This document shows positions 8,951 to 17,235 of a stretch of DNA of 64,000 bases, one piece after another; position 1 is the stretch's first letter; each line of letters starts with the position of its first letter. The position numbers and the translations under genes are program-made. This stretch comes from Chachezhania sediminis (GTDB lineage: Bacteria; Pseudomonadota; Alphaproteobacteria; Rhodobacterales; Rhodobacteraceae), in the NCBI RefSeq assembly GCF_009765275.1, contig NZ_VOPH01000012.1, positions 1 through 64,000 on the forward strand. Reading direction: 5' to 3'. Below the pieces are notes generated by a model. It was not told where the DNA came from and did not search any database. It saw nothing but the letters and a program-made list of their open reading frames with translations.

Positions 8951-10009
8951 TTACTTGGCGCAGTCCGGAACGGTGTACCCGGCCTCTTCCCAGGCGCGGA
9001 CGGCGCCGGGATGGTAGGTGACCGGGTTCGGACCGCACATGCCGGATTTGCGGGCGTCCAGCTCCTCGAACCCCACGTTCCGTGCATAGGGCGCCTTGGC
9101 ATAGATCTCGTCCAGCGTCTCGATATGGGCCTTGGTCAGCTGATAGGCCAGGTCCTCGTCCATGGCCGCGTTCACGCAGTTGCCGCCGACCGATCCACGC
9201 ATGCGGAAGATGTCGTCGTCGGACACGATGGTGGCGTTGTCGCCCAGCGTCTGCATCTGTTCCATCGTGAATTCCACCGGGGCGGAGCCCGGCGCCGACA
9301 GCAGGCGCTGCATCGTTTCGCTTTCCCATTTGTCCCTGGGAATCGACCAGAAGGTCATCTTGCCGGCCGAGAGCGCCTGAAGCGGGCGGTCCGACGGGAT
9401 GAATTCCGGCAGGAGCGCCGCGTCCGAGGTGCCTTCGGTGATCGTCGTCACCATCTGCGACCAGTCGGACTGGATCCCTTCATAGCCCTTGCCTTCCTCC
9501 AGCCCGGTCATGACCTGGATCAGCGCCCGGGCCTCGGCCGTGGCGCCGCCGCGGGGCGGGCCGTTCAGGATGCGGCGGCCCTGCAGGTCGTCCCAGCCCT
9601 GGAGGCCCACGGTGTCATAGGCGTAAAGCACGTAGACCCCGAAGGAATAGGGATAGAGGATCCGCAGGTTCGAGGCGAGTTCAGCCCCCTTGTCCGGTCC
9701 CATGGCGGCATAGGGGCCCAGCCCCTTCGACATCAGGAACGGCAGGATGAACGGGCAGATGCCGATATCGATCCGGCCTTCGGCCACGGCCTGGGTCGCA
9801 TCGGCGCCGGTCTGGCCCAGCGTGATCTGGATATCGGCGATATCGCGTTCCGAGGCGACTTCGGCCAGATGGGCGATCGACAGGTGCACGGCCACGCCCG
9901 GCGCGGATGTATAGGCCGTCAGGTTCTCGGCCGCGGTGGCCGCGCCCGAGATCGTTATCGAACTGGCCGCCACGGCTGCAAATACGGCGGCAAACAGGCT
10001 TCGCGTCAT
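8951..10009 (-). CDS. TAXI-family TRAP solute-binding protein
   Basis: A periplasmic binding protein of 352 residues that delivers ligand to the fused TRAP permease downstream. A signal peptide occupies residues 1-27, with cleavage after 'SGAATAA'. The mature part has TAXI features: 'LGQTGADATQAVAEGRIDIG', 'LYPYSFGVYVLYAYD', and a C-terminal 'AWEEAGYTVPDCAK'. The ATG at 10009 has a GGAG/AAGGA ribosome site four bases upstream; the longer open frame to 10153 lacks one. The gene lies 61 bp after the LigM-like gene on the same strand. The ligand is unknown, with a methoxylated carboxylate suggested by the neighbour. Confidence 0.85.
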   Translation of the reverse strand: MTRSLFAAVFAAVAASSITISGAATAAENLTAYTSAPGVAVHLSIAHLAEVASERDIADIQITLGQTGADATQAVAEGRIDIGICPFILPFLMSKGLGPYAAMGPDKGAELASNLRILYPYSFGVYVLYAYDTVGLQGWDDLQGRRILNGPPRGGATAEARALIQVMTGLEEGKGYEGIQSDWSQMVTTITEGTSDAALLPEFIPSDRPLQALSAGKMTFWSIPRDKWESETMQRLLSAPGSAPVEFTMEQMQTLGDNATIVSDDDIFRMRGSVGGNCVNAAMDEDLAYQLTKAHIETLDEIYAKAPYARNVGFEELDARKSGMCGPNPVTYHPGAVRAWEEAGYTVPDCAK

Positions 10010-10070
10010 GTCCTTCTCCTCCCCTTTGGTGATCGGCGCGCCCGTCTCTCCCTGCGGGCGCGGCCGATGT

Positions 10071-11429
10071 TCAGTCCTTCTTGATGCTCTTCTCGAAATA
10101 CGGGACCGGCGCGATCCTGGCCCTGATCCCCACCACCTCGTGTTCTTCGACATTCAGGCGGCGCGAGTTCGGTTCCCCCCACATCAGCGTGACTTCCTTC
10201 CCGATCTGGGCCGCGTCGTTGTCGATCAGGGCCGTCGACAGCAGCGCGCCCGCATTCGAGGAATAGGACGACCATTGCGAGATGCCCACCGGCTTGCCGT
10301 CCATCCGCACCTCGTCATATTCGAAGGTGGCGTACATCGGCACCGGCAGGGCGATGAACTTGGTCCGCGGGCGGTCCACGCCCAGCGACCGGCGCATCAC
10401 GTCGAAGACGTCGTCATTGTTCCATTCCAGCGTGACCTTGGTGCGCGCCGCTTCGCGGTTGCGCCGCACCAGCGCGTCCCGGCCGATGAAATCATGTTCG
10501 AAATGGACCATCTTTGCATAGCCCAGTTCGTTCGGTTCGACGAAATAGTCCCGGACGTCGTCCGAAACGTAGCTGCCGCCCAGCGAGGCCGCGCCTTCGA
10601 AGCTTCGCGCGGGCAGCCAGTCGCGGAAGCCCTTCGTGTCCTCGCCCGCGTAAAGCGCGGGGAAGGGCCGGGGCATCCAGCCGCTTTCCTGCGCGGCGGT
10701 GGGATAGGTCACGGCGCCGGCCTTCCTGAGGTCGAAGGCAATGCCGGCTTCCTCGACCCGGGCGCGGACGGCATCGCGGTCGTCCCAGTTGCCGTAGATT
10801 TCGAATCCCGGGCGGCCGGCCATGCCGTGGCGCAGCGCGCGGACGGTCCGGCCGGCGATCCGGAACTCGCCCACATGGAAGAACTTGATGTCGGGCAGGG
10901 GGCCTTCGGCGATTTCCTGCACCAGGGGCAGGGCATTCGGGCCCTGAAGCTGGAACCGGAACACGTCGCGCCGGGGGCGGGGGACGATCATGTTCTCGTC
11001 CCGGGTCGCTTCCAGCTGCATGCCGCTGGTTTCGGCCTTGTACTGGACCCAGTTGCTGGCGGTGGGCGGGCCCACGACGCGCAGGAAATCGTCCGCCTCG
11101 CAGAACAGGATCGCGTCGGAAATCAGGTAGCCATCGTCGTTCACCATCACCAGCTGCTTGCCCCGCAGGGGATGCAGGTCGTTCAGGTTGTTGGTCGCAA
11201 GCCCGGTGATGAACTTCTTCACATCCGCCCCGCGCAGATGCGTTTCGGTCATGTGATAGGACTGTTCGAAGAGGACGACCGAATGCTGCCAAGCCCGCTG
11301 TTCGTCCCGCCAGTTCGAAAATTCCGCCGGAATCCCCGGGAAGACGGAGTGACCCAGGGGCGAACTGCGGAGCATGTTCAGCACGCTGCCCGCGGCGTCG
11401 ATCTTCTGTTGAAGTGTCTTGGTGGTCAT
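10071..11429 (-). CDS. LigM/DesA-like THF-dependent O-demethylase
   Basis: A 452-residue GcvT-fold aminomethyltransferase-family protein. Its sequence follows the pattern of the tetrahydrofolate-dependent vanillate/3-O-methylgallate demethylase LigM of Sphingobium: 'EFSNWRDEQRAWQHS' near the start, 'RALRHGMAGRPGFEIYGNW', 'YPTAAQESGWMPRPFPALYAG', 'FRDWLPARSFE' and 'HFEHDFIGRDAL', with matching spacing and length. It would transfer a methyl group from an aryl methyl ether (or a similar O- or S-methyl compound) to tetrahydrofolate in the cytoplasm. The operon also encodes a hydrolase and a TAXI/TRAP importer, but no ring-opening dioxygenase is nearby, so the downstream pathway is elsewhere. DMSP demethylase is a more distant relative and less likely. 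Confidence 0.75.
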   Translation of the reverse strand: MTTKTLQQKIDAAGSVLNMLRSSPLGHSVFPGIPAEFSNWRDEQRAWQHSVVLFEQSYHMTETHLRGADVKKFITGLATNNLNDLHPLRGKQLVMVNDDGYLISDAILFCEADDFLRVVGPPTASNWVQYKAETSGMQLEATRDENMIVPRPRRDVFRFQLQGPNALPLVQEIAEGPLPDIKFFHVGEFRIAGRTVRALRHGMAGRPGFEIYGNWDDRDAVRARVEEAGIAFDLRKAGAVTYPTAAQESGWMPRPFPALYAGEDTKGFRDWLPARSFEGAASLGGSYVSDDVRDYFVEPNELGYAKMVHFEHDFIGRDALVRRNREAARTKVTLEWNNDDVFDVMRRSLGVDRPRTKFIALPVPMYATFEYDEVRMDGKPVGISQWSSYSSNAGALLSTALIDNDAAQIGKEVTLMWGEPNSRRLNVEEHEVVGIRARIAPVPYFEKSIKKD

Positions 11430-11475
11430 TGGCCCCCCTCAGTGCGCAATTGACGTGGTTTCATGCCCGGCTTCA

Positions 11476-12381
11476 TCATGGCCGTCCCCCGTAGCGATAG
11501 GGGACGACGGTGACGTTCCGCCCGATTTCTATGGTCATCAGGTCTTCGGCCACCAGGACCAGACCGTCGTATTCGTCCGCAAGTTCGGCCACCATCCGGG
11601 AAATCGGCATCGGATCCGGTGGCAGAAGCGCGATATGGGTCAGCATCGCCAGACGCGGTTTCGTCTGGGCGAAGACGCGGCCCACCTCCTGCGGGTTGGC
11701 GTGGTGGTCGATGGCGATCTTGGCCCGCGGGTTCTTGGCGAAGGTTTCGGGCGTTCCGGCCGCGATTTCGTGCACGAAGACATCGGCGCCATGGGCCTGG
11801 GCGATCAGGTTCTCGTTATAGCGGGTGTCGTGGCTGTGGACGAAGACATGGCCCCGGTATTCGACCCGGAAGGCATAGGCGGGCTTGATGAAATCGCCGT
11901 GGTCGACCTCGATCGCGATGATCTTCAGGCCGTCGCGGTCGAAGACCGTGCCTTCGGACGTGTAGACATGGGGAACCATGCGCATGTGTTCGGGGTCGAT
12001 CTCGCTGTCGGCGACGCGGATCGCGCGGTCCGGGCCCGACGCCTGCCAGGCGCCGGCGGCGATATCCTCGATCCCCGGGGGGCCGTAGACATGCAGTGGC
12101 CCGCCGCGATTGGCAAAGGGCTGCTGGATCGTGCCGGTCATCAGCAGGTCGAAGATCCCGGCATAGTGGTCGGAATGATAGTGCGAGAGGATCACGGTGT
12201 CGGTGTGGCCCACCGGGAACCCGGCCTGTGCCATCCGGATCACCGCGCCCCGCCCGCAATCGATCAGAACCCGCTGGTCGCCGGCCTCGATCATCGTGGA
12301 GGTGCCGAAGGCGTTGATATGCGGGTTCGGAATGCCCGTGCCCAGCAGGGTCACCCTCAGCATATCGGTGTCGTCTTGCAT
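11476..12381 (-). CDS. Metallo-beta-lactamase-fold hydrolase (RNase Z-like)
   Basis: A 301-residue MBL-fold metal hydrolase. The zinc motif 'HYHSDH' is at residues 67-72, with further ligand-type residues in 'VFVHSHDTRYNE', 'IDHHAN' and 'MLTHI', the layout of RNase Z/arylsulfatase-like MBL enzymes that cleave ester or phosphoester bonds. No signal peptide is seen, so it should be cytosolic. The ATG at 12381 was preferred because the longer open frame overlaps the divergent LysR gene. It is the first gene of the operon with the LigM-like demethylase and TRAP transporter, so it may release the transported substrate from an ester or lactone. That role is inferred. Confidence 0.75.
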   Translation of the reverse strand: MQDDTDMLRVTLLGTGIPNPHINAFGTSTMIEAGDQRVLIDCGRGAVIRMAQAGFPVGHTDTVILSHYHSDHYAGIFDLLMTGTIQQPFANRGGPLHVYGPPGIEDIAAGAWQASGPDRAIRVADSEIDPEHMRMVPHVYTSEGTVFDRDGLKIIAIEVDHGDFIKPAYAFRVEYRGHVFVHSHDTRYNENLIAQAHGADVFVHEIAAGTPETFAKNPRAKIAIDHHANPQEVGRVFAQTKPRLAMLTHIALLPPDPMPISRMVAELADEYDGLVLVAEDLMTIEIGRNVTVVPYRYGGRP

Positions 12382-12437
12382 GGCGGTCTCGTCAGTCGGT
12401 GCGAAGATGAATCTGCGATGCACATTGTGTCGGTTAA

Positions 12438-12448
12438 TACATGATGTA
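12438..12448. promoter_or_regulatory. Dyad TACATGATGTA between MBL and LysR genes
   Basis: In the 112-bp AT-rich divergent intergenic region the 11-bp dyad TACAT-G-ATGTA is about 50 bp from each start codon. It contains the T/A-rich symmetry expected of a LysR-type operator that controls both directions. It is a candidate only. Confidence 0.4.
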
Positions 12449-12493
12449 AAATTCGCATTTGTCGGATTGGCATAGAAAAATGGTATATCTGGA

Positions 12494-13405
12494 ATGGACC
12501 CGAGACTTCTGACGCAACTGGCCACGATCGTGGAGCTTGGGTCCGTCACCAAGGCGGCGCAAAAGCTGAACATCACACAGCCGACCCTGTCGCGGACGGT
12601 GAAGGTGATCGAGGACCGTGTGGGCGCGGCCGTGCTGCGCCGCCGTCGCCACGGCGTGGCGCCCACCGAGATCGGGGCGCGGCTGGCGGCCGAGGGGCGC
12701 GAGATCCTGCGCCGGTCGCAGCAGGCCGATGCCGCGATCGAGGAATGGAAGCACGGCTTCAAGGGGGAGCTTCGGATCGGCGTCGGGCCGATGCTGGCCA
12801 CGACCATCATGGGCGACTTCTTTGCCGAGACGATGGCGAAACCGCCGTCCTACGGGCAGAAGATCTATTGCGAATACGCGGCGCGGCTGGTGGAACGGCT
12901 GAAGCGCGACCAGCTGGACGTGGCGATCATTCCTTACGACCTGAACCGCGACGACGACGTTCTGGTGCGGGAAAAGCTGTTCCAGGATCACCTGTCGGTC
13001 TTTGTGGGCCAGACCGATCCGCTGGTCGGGCGCAGGGCGGTTCCCGCCCGCGATCTGGCGCAGCACCAGTGGATTTCGGTGGGCGAGATTTCGGGCCTTT
13101 TCGACGTCACGCGCGAGATGCTGGACCATCTGGGCCTGCACGATGTCGTCCCCCGGATCGAGAATACCGGCGACGTGACGATGACCTTCCGGATGCTGGA
13201 AAAGACCCGGTCGTGCAGCCTGTTGCCCTTTCGCCTGCTGGGCACCTTCCAGGACCGGTTCCGCATCGCGCCCGTCGATCTGGACGTGGAACTTGCGACG
13301 CGGAACGTGGGCCTGTGGACCACGATGGCGGGGCGCGACCGGCCCGAGACGCTGGATTTCCTGAAACGCCTGAACGCGTACCTGGCCCGCGCCGGACTGA
13401 CCTGA
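12494..13405 (+). CDS. LysR-family transcriptional regulator
   Basis: A 303-residue LysR-type regulator. The N-terminal winged helix-turn-helix is clear ('LATIVELGSVTKAAQKLNITQPTLSRTVKVIEDRVG', residues ~8-43, with 'GVAPTEIG' closing the domain), and the rest is a periplasmic-binding-protein-like co-inducer domain. It is divergently transcribed from the MBL/demethylase/TRAP operon, the usual arrangement for a LysR protein that activates its neighbour in response to the substrate or an intermediate. Its 3' end faces the MatB-like gene. The inducer is unknown. Confidence 0.88.
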   Translation: MDPRLLTQLATIVELGSVTKAAQKLNITQPTLSRTVKVIEDRVGAAVLRRRRHGVAPTEIGARLAAEGREILRRSQQADAAIEEWKHGFKGELRIGVGPMLATTIMGDFFAETMAKPPSYGQKIYCEYAARLVERLKRDQLDVAIIPYDLNRDDDVLVREKLFQDHLSVFVGQTDPLVGRRAVPARDLAQHQWISVGEISGLFDVTREMLDHLGLHDVVPRIENTGDVTMTFRMLEKTRSCSLLPFRLLGTFQDRFRIAPVDLDVELATRNVGLWTTMAGRDRPETLDFLKRLNAYLARAGLT

Positions 13406-13531
13406 GCGCCGGGGCGCAGCCCGGCCGCACCGCGGCGGGCGGGCTGTGGCTGCGATAGCGGGAGAGGGCGGAAACCGGGCGTCCCGGGCGGGCAGGGCAG
13501 GCGGTGCGGGGGACCGCGCCCCATCGTGCAC

Positions 13532-13563
13532 CCGCCGGTCGCCCCATATCGGGGGTCCGGCGG
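13532..13563. terminator. GC-rich hairpin between convergent genes
   Basis: CCGCCGG (13532-13538) and CCCC pair with GGGG and CCGGCGG (13557-13563) in the 222-bp gap between the convergent LysR and MatB-like genes. There is no clear T-run. It could terminate transcription from one or both sides. Confidence 0.4.
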
Positions 13564-13627
13564 ATACCGGGTGCAGTTCCTCCGATGGCGCCGGAGCGGC
13601 CGGGACGGGGCCGGTATGGGGCCGGTA

Positions 13628-15118
13628 TCAGGAATATGTCTGCCGCAGGGCGTTCTTCTGGACCTTGCCCATGGCGTTCCGGGGCAGTTCCGGAACGGCG
13701 TGCCATTCCTTGGGCTGCTTGAACCGCGCCAGCCGCGGTGCCAGCGCCGCCTGGATCGCGTCGAGATCCAGCTGCACCCCGGGCACGGGCACCACGGCCG
13801 CGGCGACGCGTTCCCCGAAATCGGCGTCGGGCAGGCCGAAGACGGCGCTTTCCAGCACACCGTCCGCCGCATCGATCAGCGCCTCGACCTCCTTCGGATA
13901 GACGTTCAGCCCGCCGGTGATGATCAGGTCCTTGGAACGGCCGACAATCGTGACATAGCCGTCTTGGTCCAGGGTCCCAAGGTCGCCGGTCCGGAACCAG
14001 CCGTCTTCGGTGAAAGCCTCTGCCGTCTTGTCGGGCAGGCCCCAATAGCCCTTGAACACATTCGGGCCCTTCACCTGGATTTCGCCGACGGCCCCTTCGC
14101 CCGGGGCGATGCGCAGGTCGACATCCGGCAGGGGCAGGCCCACCGTGCCGGCCTTGCGCGGCCCGTCCAGCGGGTTCGAAGTGTTCATCGAGGTTTCGGT
14201 CAGCCCGTATCGTTCCAAGATCCGCTGTCCGGTCCGGGCTTCGAATTCGGCGTGGGTCTGGGCCAGCAGCGGTGCACTGCCCGAAATGAATAGCCGCATG
14301 TGCCCGGCCGTGTCGCGCCCGAAGGCCGGGTCCGACAGCAGCCTGGTATAGAAGGTGGGCACGCCCATCATCAGCGTGGCCCGCGGCATCAGGCGTATCG
14401 CCTGGGCGGCGTCGAATTTCGGCAGCCACAGCATCTGCGCGCCGTTCAGCAGGATCACGTTCGACGCCACGAACAGCCCGTGGCTGTGATAGACCGGCAG
14501 CGCATGAAGGAGTACGTCGCCGGCCCCGATCCCCCAGAGCCGCGACAGCGACCGGGTGTTGGACAGAAGGTTTCCGTGGCTCAGCATCGCGCCCTTGGGC
14601 CGGCCGGTGGTCCCGGAGGTATAGAGCATGGCGGCAAGGTCATCGGTCCCGCGGGGGGCGATCGGGCCGGTTGTGCCGGTCGGGTTCGTCGGGCCGGCCA
14701 CGGTTTCCCAGTCGCCGCGGCCGTCGGGGGCCATGGTGCAGACCCGGGCGCCCAGCCCCGCCGCGACGGGCGCGAGCGTCGGGGCCCTGCCGGGATCGCA
14801 GAAGAACAGCGAGACGGCGCAGTCGCGCAGGAAGAACTGCACCTCCTCGTCCGGGTAGGCGGTGTTCAGCGGCAGAAAGACGGCCCCCGTCCTGGTGCAG
14901 GCGGCATAAAGTGCCAGGGACGCCTGGGATTTTTCGACCTGGGCCGCGACCCGGTCGCCCGGGGCGATGCCCGCGGCGTGCAGGGTCGCGGCCAGGCGGT
15001 CGACCAGCGCAAGAAAGCCGGCATAGGTCAGCGTCCCGCCGTCGGCAAAGGTCAGGAAGGGCGCGTCGCGGCCGGCATGCGGGGCGAAGAGCGCATCGTA
15101 GAGCGGATTCTCGGTCAT
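13628..15118 (-). CDS. matB: Malonyl-CoA synthetase-like acyl-CoA ligase
   Basis: A 496-residue AMP-forming acyl-CoA synthetase. The phosphate loop 'LYTSGTTGRPKG' lies at ~165-176, the A5 region reads 'ERYGLTETSMNTSNP', and the catalytic lysine motif 'NAMGKVQKNAL' is near the end. The 'TETxMNTSNPL' string and the overall length resemble MatB malonyl-CoA synthetases, so malonate or a methylmalonate-type dicarboxylate is the likely substrate, activated in the cytoplasm with ATP and CoA. The ATG at 15118 has an AGGA site. It is the last gene of the operon with a binding-protein ABC importer, CoA-transferase and crotonase, which suggests uptake and CoA activation of a short dicarboxylic or branched acid. 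Confidence 0.75.
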   Translation of the reverse strand: MTENPLYDALFAPHAGRDAPFLTFADGGTLTYAGFLALVDRLAATLHAAGIAPGDRVAAQVEKSQASLALYAACTRTGAVFLPLNTAYPDEEVQFFLRDCAVSLFFCDPGRAPTLAPVAAGLGARVCTMAPDGRGDWETVAGPTNPTGTTGPIAPRGTDDLAAMLYTSGTTGRPKGAMLSHGNLLSNTRSLSRLWGIGAGDVLLHALPVYHSHGLFVASNVILLNGAQMLWLPKFDAAQAIRLMPRATLMMGVPTFYTRLLSDPAFGRDTAGHMRLFISGSAPLLAQTHAEFEARTGQRILERYGLTETSMNTSNPLDGPRKAGTVGLPLPDVDLRIAPGEGAVGEIQVKGPNVFKGYWGLPDKTAEAFTEDGWFRTGDLGTLDQDGYVTIVGRSKDLIITGGLNVYPKEVEALIDAADGVLESAVFGLPDADFGERVAAAVVPVPGVQLDLDAIQAALAPRLARFKQPKEWHAVPELPRNAMGKVQKNALRQTYS

Positions 15119-15235
15119 CGGATCGTCCTGTCGGGCGGAACCGGGGCCCGTCCGGCGCGGGACGCGCCGGATCGCGGCCGATCCGCCGTGATGGATGGGG
15201 GGAGGGGCGGGGCGCGACGGGCCGCGCCCGCGGCG

Positions 15236-16066
15236 TCACCGGCCGCGGAAGTGCGGCGCGCGCTTTTCGGCAAAGGCGGCGCGGCCTTCCTTGTAGTCTT
15301 CGCTGTCGAAACAGGCCTGGATCGCGGCATCGATGGCGTCCAGATCGCGCGCGTCGGGGTCCTGCGTGACCGCGCGGATCGCCATCCGGGCGGCCTTGAT
15401 CGTCAGGGGTGCGTTGCCGGCGATCTCGGCCAGGTAGGCCGCGGCGGCCTGGTCGAAGCCCTCGACCGGCAGGATCCGGTTGATCAGGCCCATGGTCAGC
15501 GCTTCCTCGGCCGAATATTTGCGCGCGGTGAAGAAGATCTCGCGCGCGTGGGCGGGACCCACGACATCGACCAGCGCCTTGATGCCGGCATAGCGGTATC
15601 CCAGCCCCAGCCGCGCGGCGGGCACGGCAAAGCGGGTATTGGCGGCCGCGATCCGCAGGTCGCAGCTGAGCGCCGTGCCCATGCCGCCGCCCACGCACCA
15701 GGTGCGCGCCACCGCCACCGTGGGCTTTGGCGAGCGGACGATGGCCGCGTTGGCCTGCGCGCCCACGCGGTCGTATTCCGCGACCTGTTCCGGCGTCGAC
15801 CGGCGGCGCCCGAATTCCGAGATGTCGGCCCCCGAGATGAAGGACCCTTCGCCCTCGCCCCTGAGCGCGATCACCTTGACCGCGGGATCGGCGGCGAAAT
15901 CGGCAAAGGCGGCCGGGATCTGGCACCACATCGCGTAGGTCACGGCGTTCTTCCGCCGCGGATTGGCGAAGGTCAGCCAGCCCACGCCATCCTCGACCGT
16001 GGCCACGACCTGCGGCGTGTATCCGTCCGCCTCGGGTTCCAGCGGGATCCTTGCCAGTTCGCTCAT
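15236..16066 (-). CDS. Crotonase-family protein (hydratase glutamates absent)
   Basis: A 276-residue crotonase-superfamily protein acting on an acyl-CoA thioester. Both oxyanion-hole segments are present ('FISGADISEF' ~76-85 and 'CVGGGMGTAL' ~124-133). At the two positions that hold the catalytic glutamates of enoyl-CoA hydratase the sequence has no Glu ('GGGMGTAL' and 'PAARLGLGY'). Ordinary hydration is therefore doubtful; isomerase, decarboxylase or hydrolase chemistry is possible. Its start overlaps the CoA-transferase stop by 4 bp (ATGA). A similar crotonase is encoded at 22978-23784 with the same substitution pattern, so the two may act in one pathway. Confidence 0.75.
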   Translation of the reverse strand: MSELARIPLEPEADGYTPQVVATVEDGVGWLTFANPRRKNAVTYAMWCQIPAAFADFAADPAVKVIALRGEGEGSFISGADISEFGRRRSTPEQVAEYDRVGAQANAAIVRSPKPTVAVARTWCVGGGMGTALSCDLRIAAANTRFAVPAARLGLGYRYAGIKALVDVVGPAHAREIFFTARKYSAEEALTMGLINRILPVEGFDQAAAAYLAEIAGNAPLTIKAARMAIRAVTQDPDARDLDAIDAAIQACFDSEDYKEGRAAFAEKRAPHFRGR

Positions 16067-17235
16067 ATCACACCCTTTGCCTTCAATGCCTCGACCTCGG
16101 TCCGGTCATAGCCCAGTTCGGTCATCACCTCGACCGTATGTTCCCCCGCCTCTGGCGTGGGGCGCCGCATCCGTGCCTCGGCGCCAGAGAGGGAGATGGG
16201 TTGACCCAGCACCTTCTGCAGGCCGCGGGTCGGATGGTCGACCTCGGTCACGATGCCCACGTGCTGGACCTGCGGATCGGCAAAGACCGCGTCCATCGTA
16301 TTGATCGGGCCGCAGGGGATCTGTGCCTGCAACAGGGCCTGGGTCAGATCGGCCGAGGTCCGTGTCCGCGTGATCGCGTAGATCTGGGCGTTCAGCTTGT
16401 CGCGGTTCAGATAGCGCTGGCGGGCCGAACAATAGTCGGGATCGTCGACGAAATCCGGCCGGCCGATCAGGTCGCAGAAGGCCACCCACATGCGGTTGCC
16501 GTTCACGGCGATGTTCATCGCCCCGTCGGAGGTCGGATAGACCCCCATCGGCACCGCGGTCGGGTGGTCGTTGCCGGCCTGTCCCGGCACCTCGCCGTCG
16601 ATCAGCCAGCGCGCCGCCTGGAAATCCAGCATCGCGATCTGGGCCTGCAGCAGGCTGGACTGCACCCACTGGCCCTGGCCCGTGCGGTCGCGGTCCAGAA
16701 GCGCGATCAGGATGCCCATGGCGCAGAAGATGCCGGCGCTGAGATCGGCCACGGGGATGCCGGCGCGCACCGGACCCTGCCCCGGCAGGCCGGTGATCGA
16801 CATGAGCCCGCCCATGCCCTGGGCGACCTGGTCGAAACCGGGACGTTCGGCATAGGGGCCGGTCTGGCCGAAGCCGGAAATCGAACCCAGCACCAGCCCG
16901 GGGTTGCGGGCGTGCAGCCTGTCCCAGTCGAGCCCCAGCCGCGCCTTCACGCCGGGGCGGAAATTTTCGACCAGCACGTCGGCGCCGTCGATCAGGCGGC
17001 CCAGCACCTCCTGCCCTTCGGGCGATTTCAGGTCCAGTGTCAGGCTGCGCTTGTTGCGGTGCAGGTTCTGGAAATCGGAACTTTCGCGGCTGCCATAGCC
17101 GGTATCGTCCGCAGGCGGTTCGACCTTGACCACGTCGGCGCCCCAGTCGGCCAGCATGCGCACGCAGGTGGGGCCCGACCGGATCCGTGTCAGATCCAGG
17201 ACCCGGAAGCGGTCCAGCGGTTGGGGTGCATTCAT
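16063..17235 (-). CDS. Class III CoA-transferase (CaiB/BaiF family)
   Basis: A 390-residue family III CoA-transferase, which moves CoA between carboxylic acids through an aspartyl-CoA intermediate. The N-terminal 'FRVLDLTRIRSGPTCVRMLADWGADVVKVEPP' is diagnostic, and the catalytic Asp is probably Asp164 in 'AGIPVADLSAGIF'. It sits between the ABC transporter genes and the crotonase with ATGA overlaps at both ends, so it belongs to a tightly coupled operon. With the MatB-like ligase it gives the cell two ways to make the CoA thioester of the imported acid. The precise acid is not readable from sequence. Confidence 0.85.
   Translation of the reverse strand: MNAPQPLDRFRVLDLTRIRSGPTCVRMLADWGADVVKVEPPADDTGYGSRESSDFQNLHRNKRSLTLDLKSPEGQEVLGRLIDGADVLVENFRPGVKARLGLDWDRLHARNPGLVLGSISGFGQTGPYAERPGFDQVAQGMGGLMSITGLPGQGPVRAGIPVADLSAGIFCAMGILIALLDRDRTGQGQWVQSSLLQAQIAMLDFQAARWLIDGEVPGQAGNDHPTAVPMGVYPTSDGAMNIAVNGNRMWVAFCDLIGRPDFVDDPDYCSARQRYLNRDKLNAQIYAITRTRTSADLTQALLQAQIPCGPINTMDAVFADPQVQHVGIVTEVDHPTRGLQKVLGQPISLSGAEARMRRPTPEAGEHTVEVMTELGYDRTEVEALKAKGVI

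Noticed and set aside
6860-10084. 1,074-codon open frame on the plus strand
   Set aside because: It lies opposite the TRAP permease and TAXI genes and is rich in His, Gln, Asp and Arg as antisense frames of membrane proteins are. The minus-strand genes have clear families and ribosome sites.
10071-11429. Plain glycine-cleavage T-protein (GcvT)
   Set aside because: Length, the EFSNWR start and the internal strings fit LigM-type demethylases better, and no gcvH or gcvP gene is nearby.
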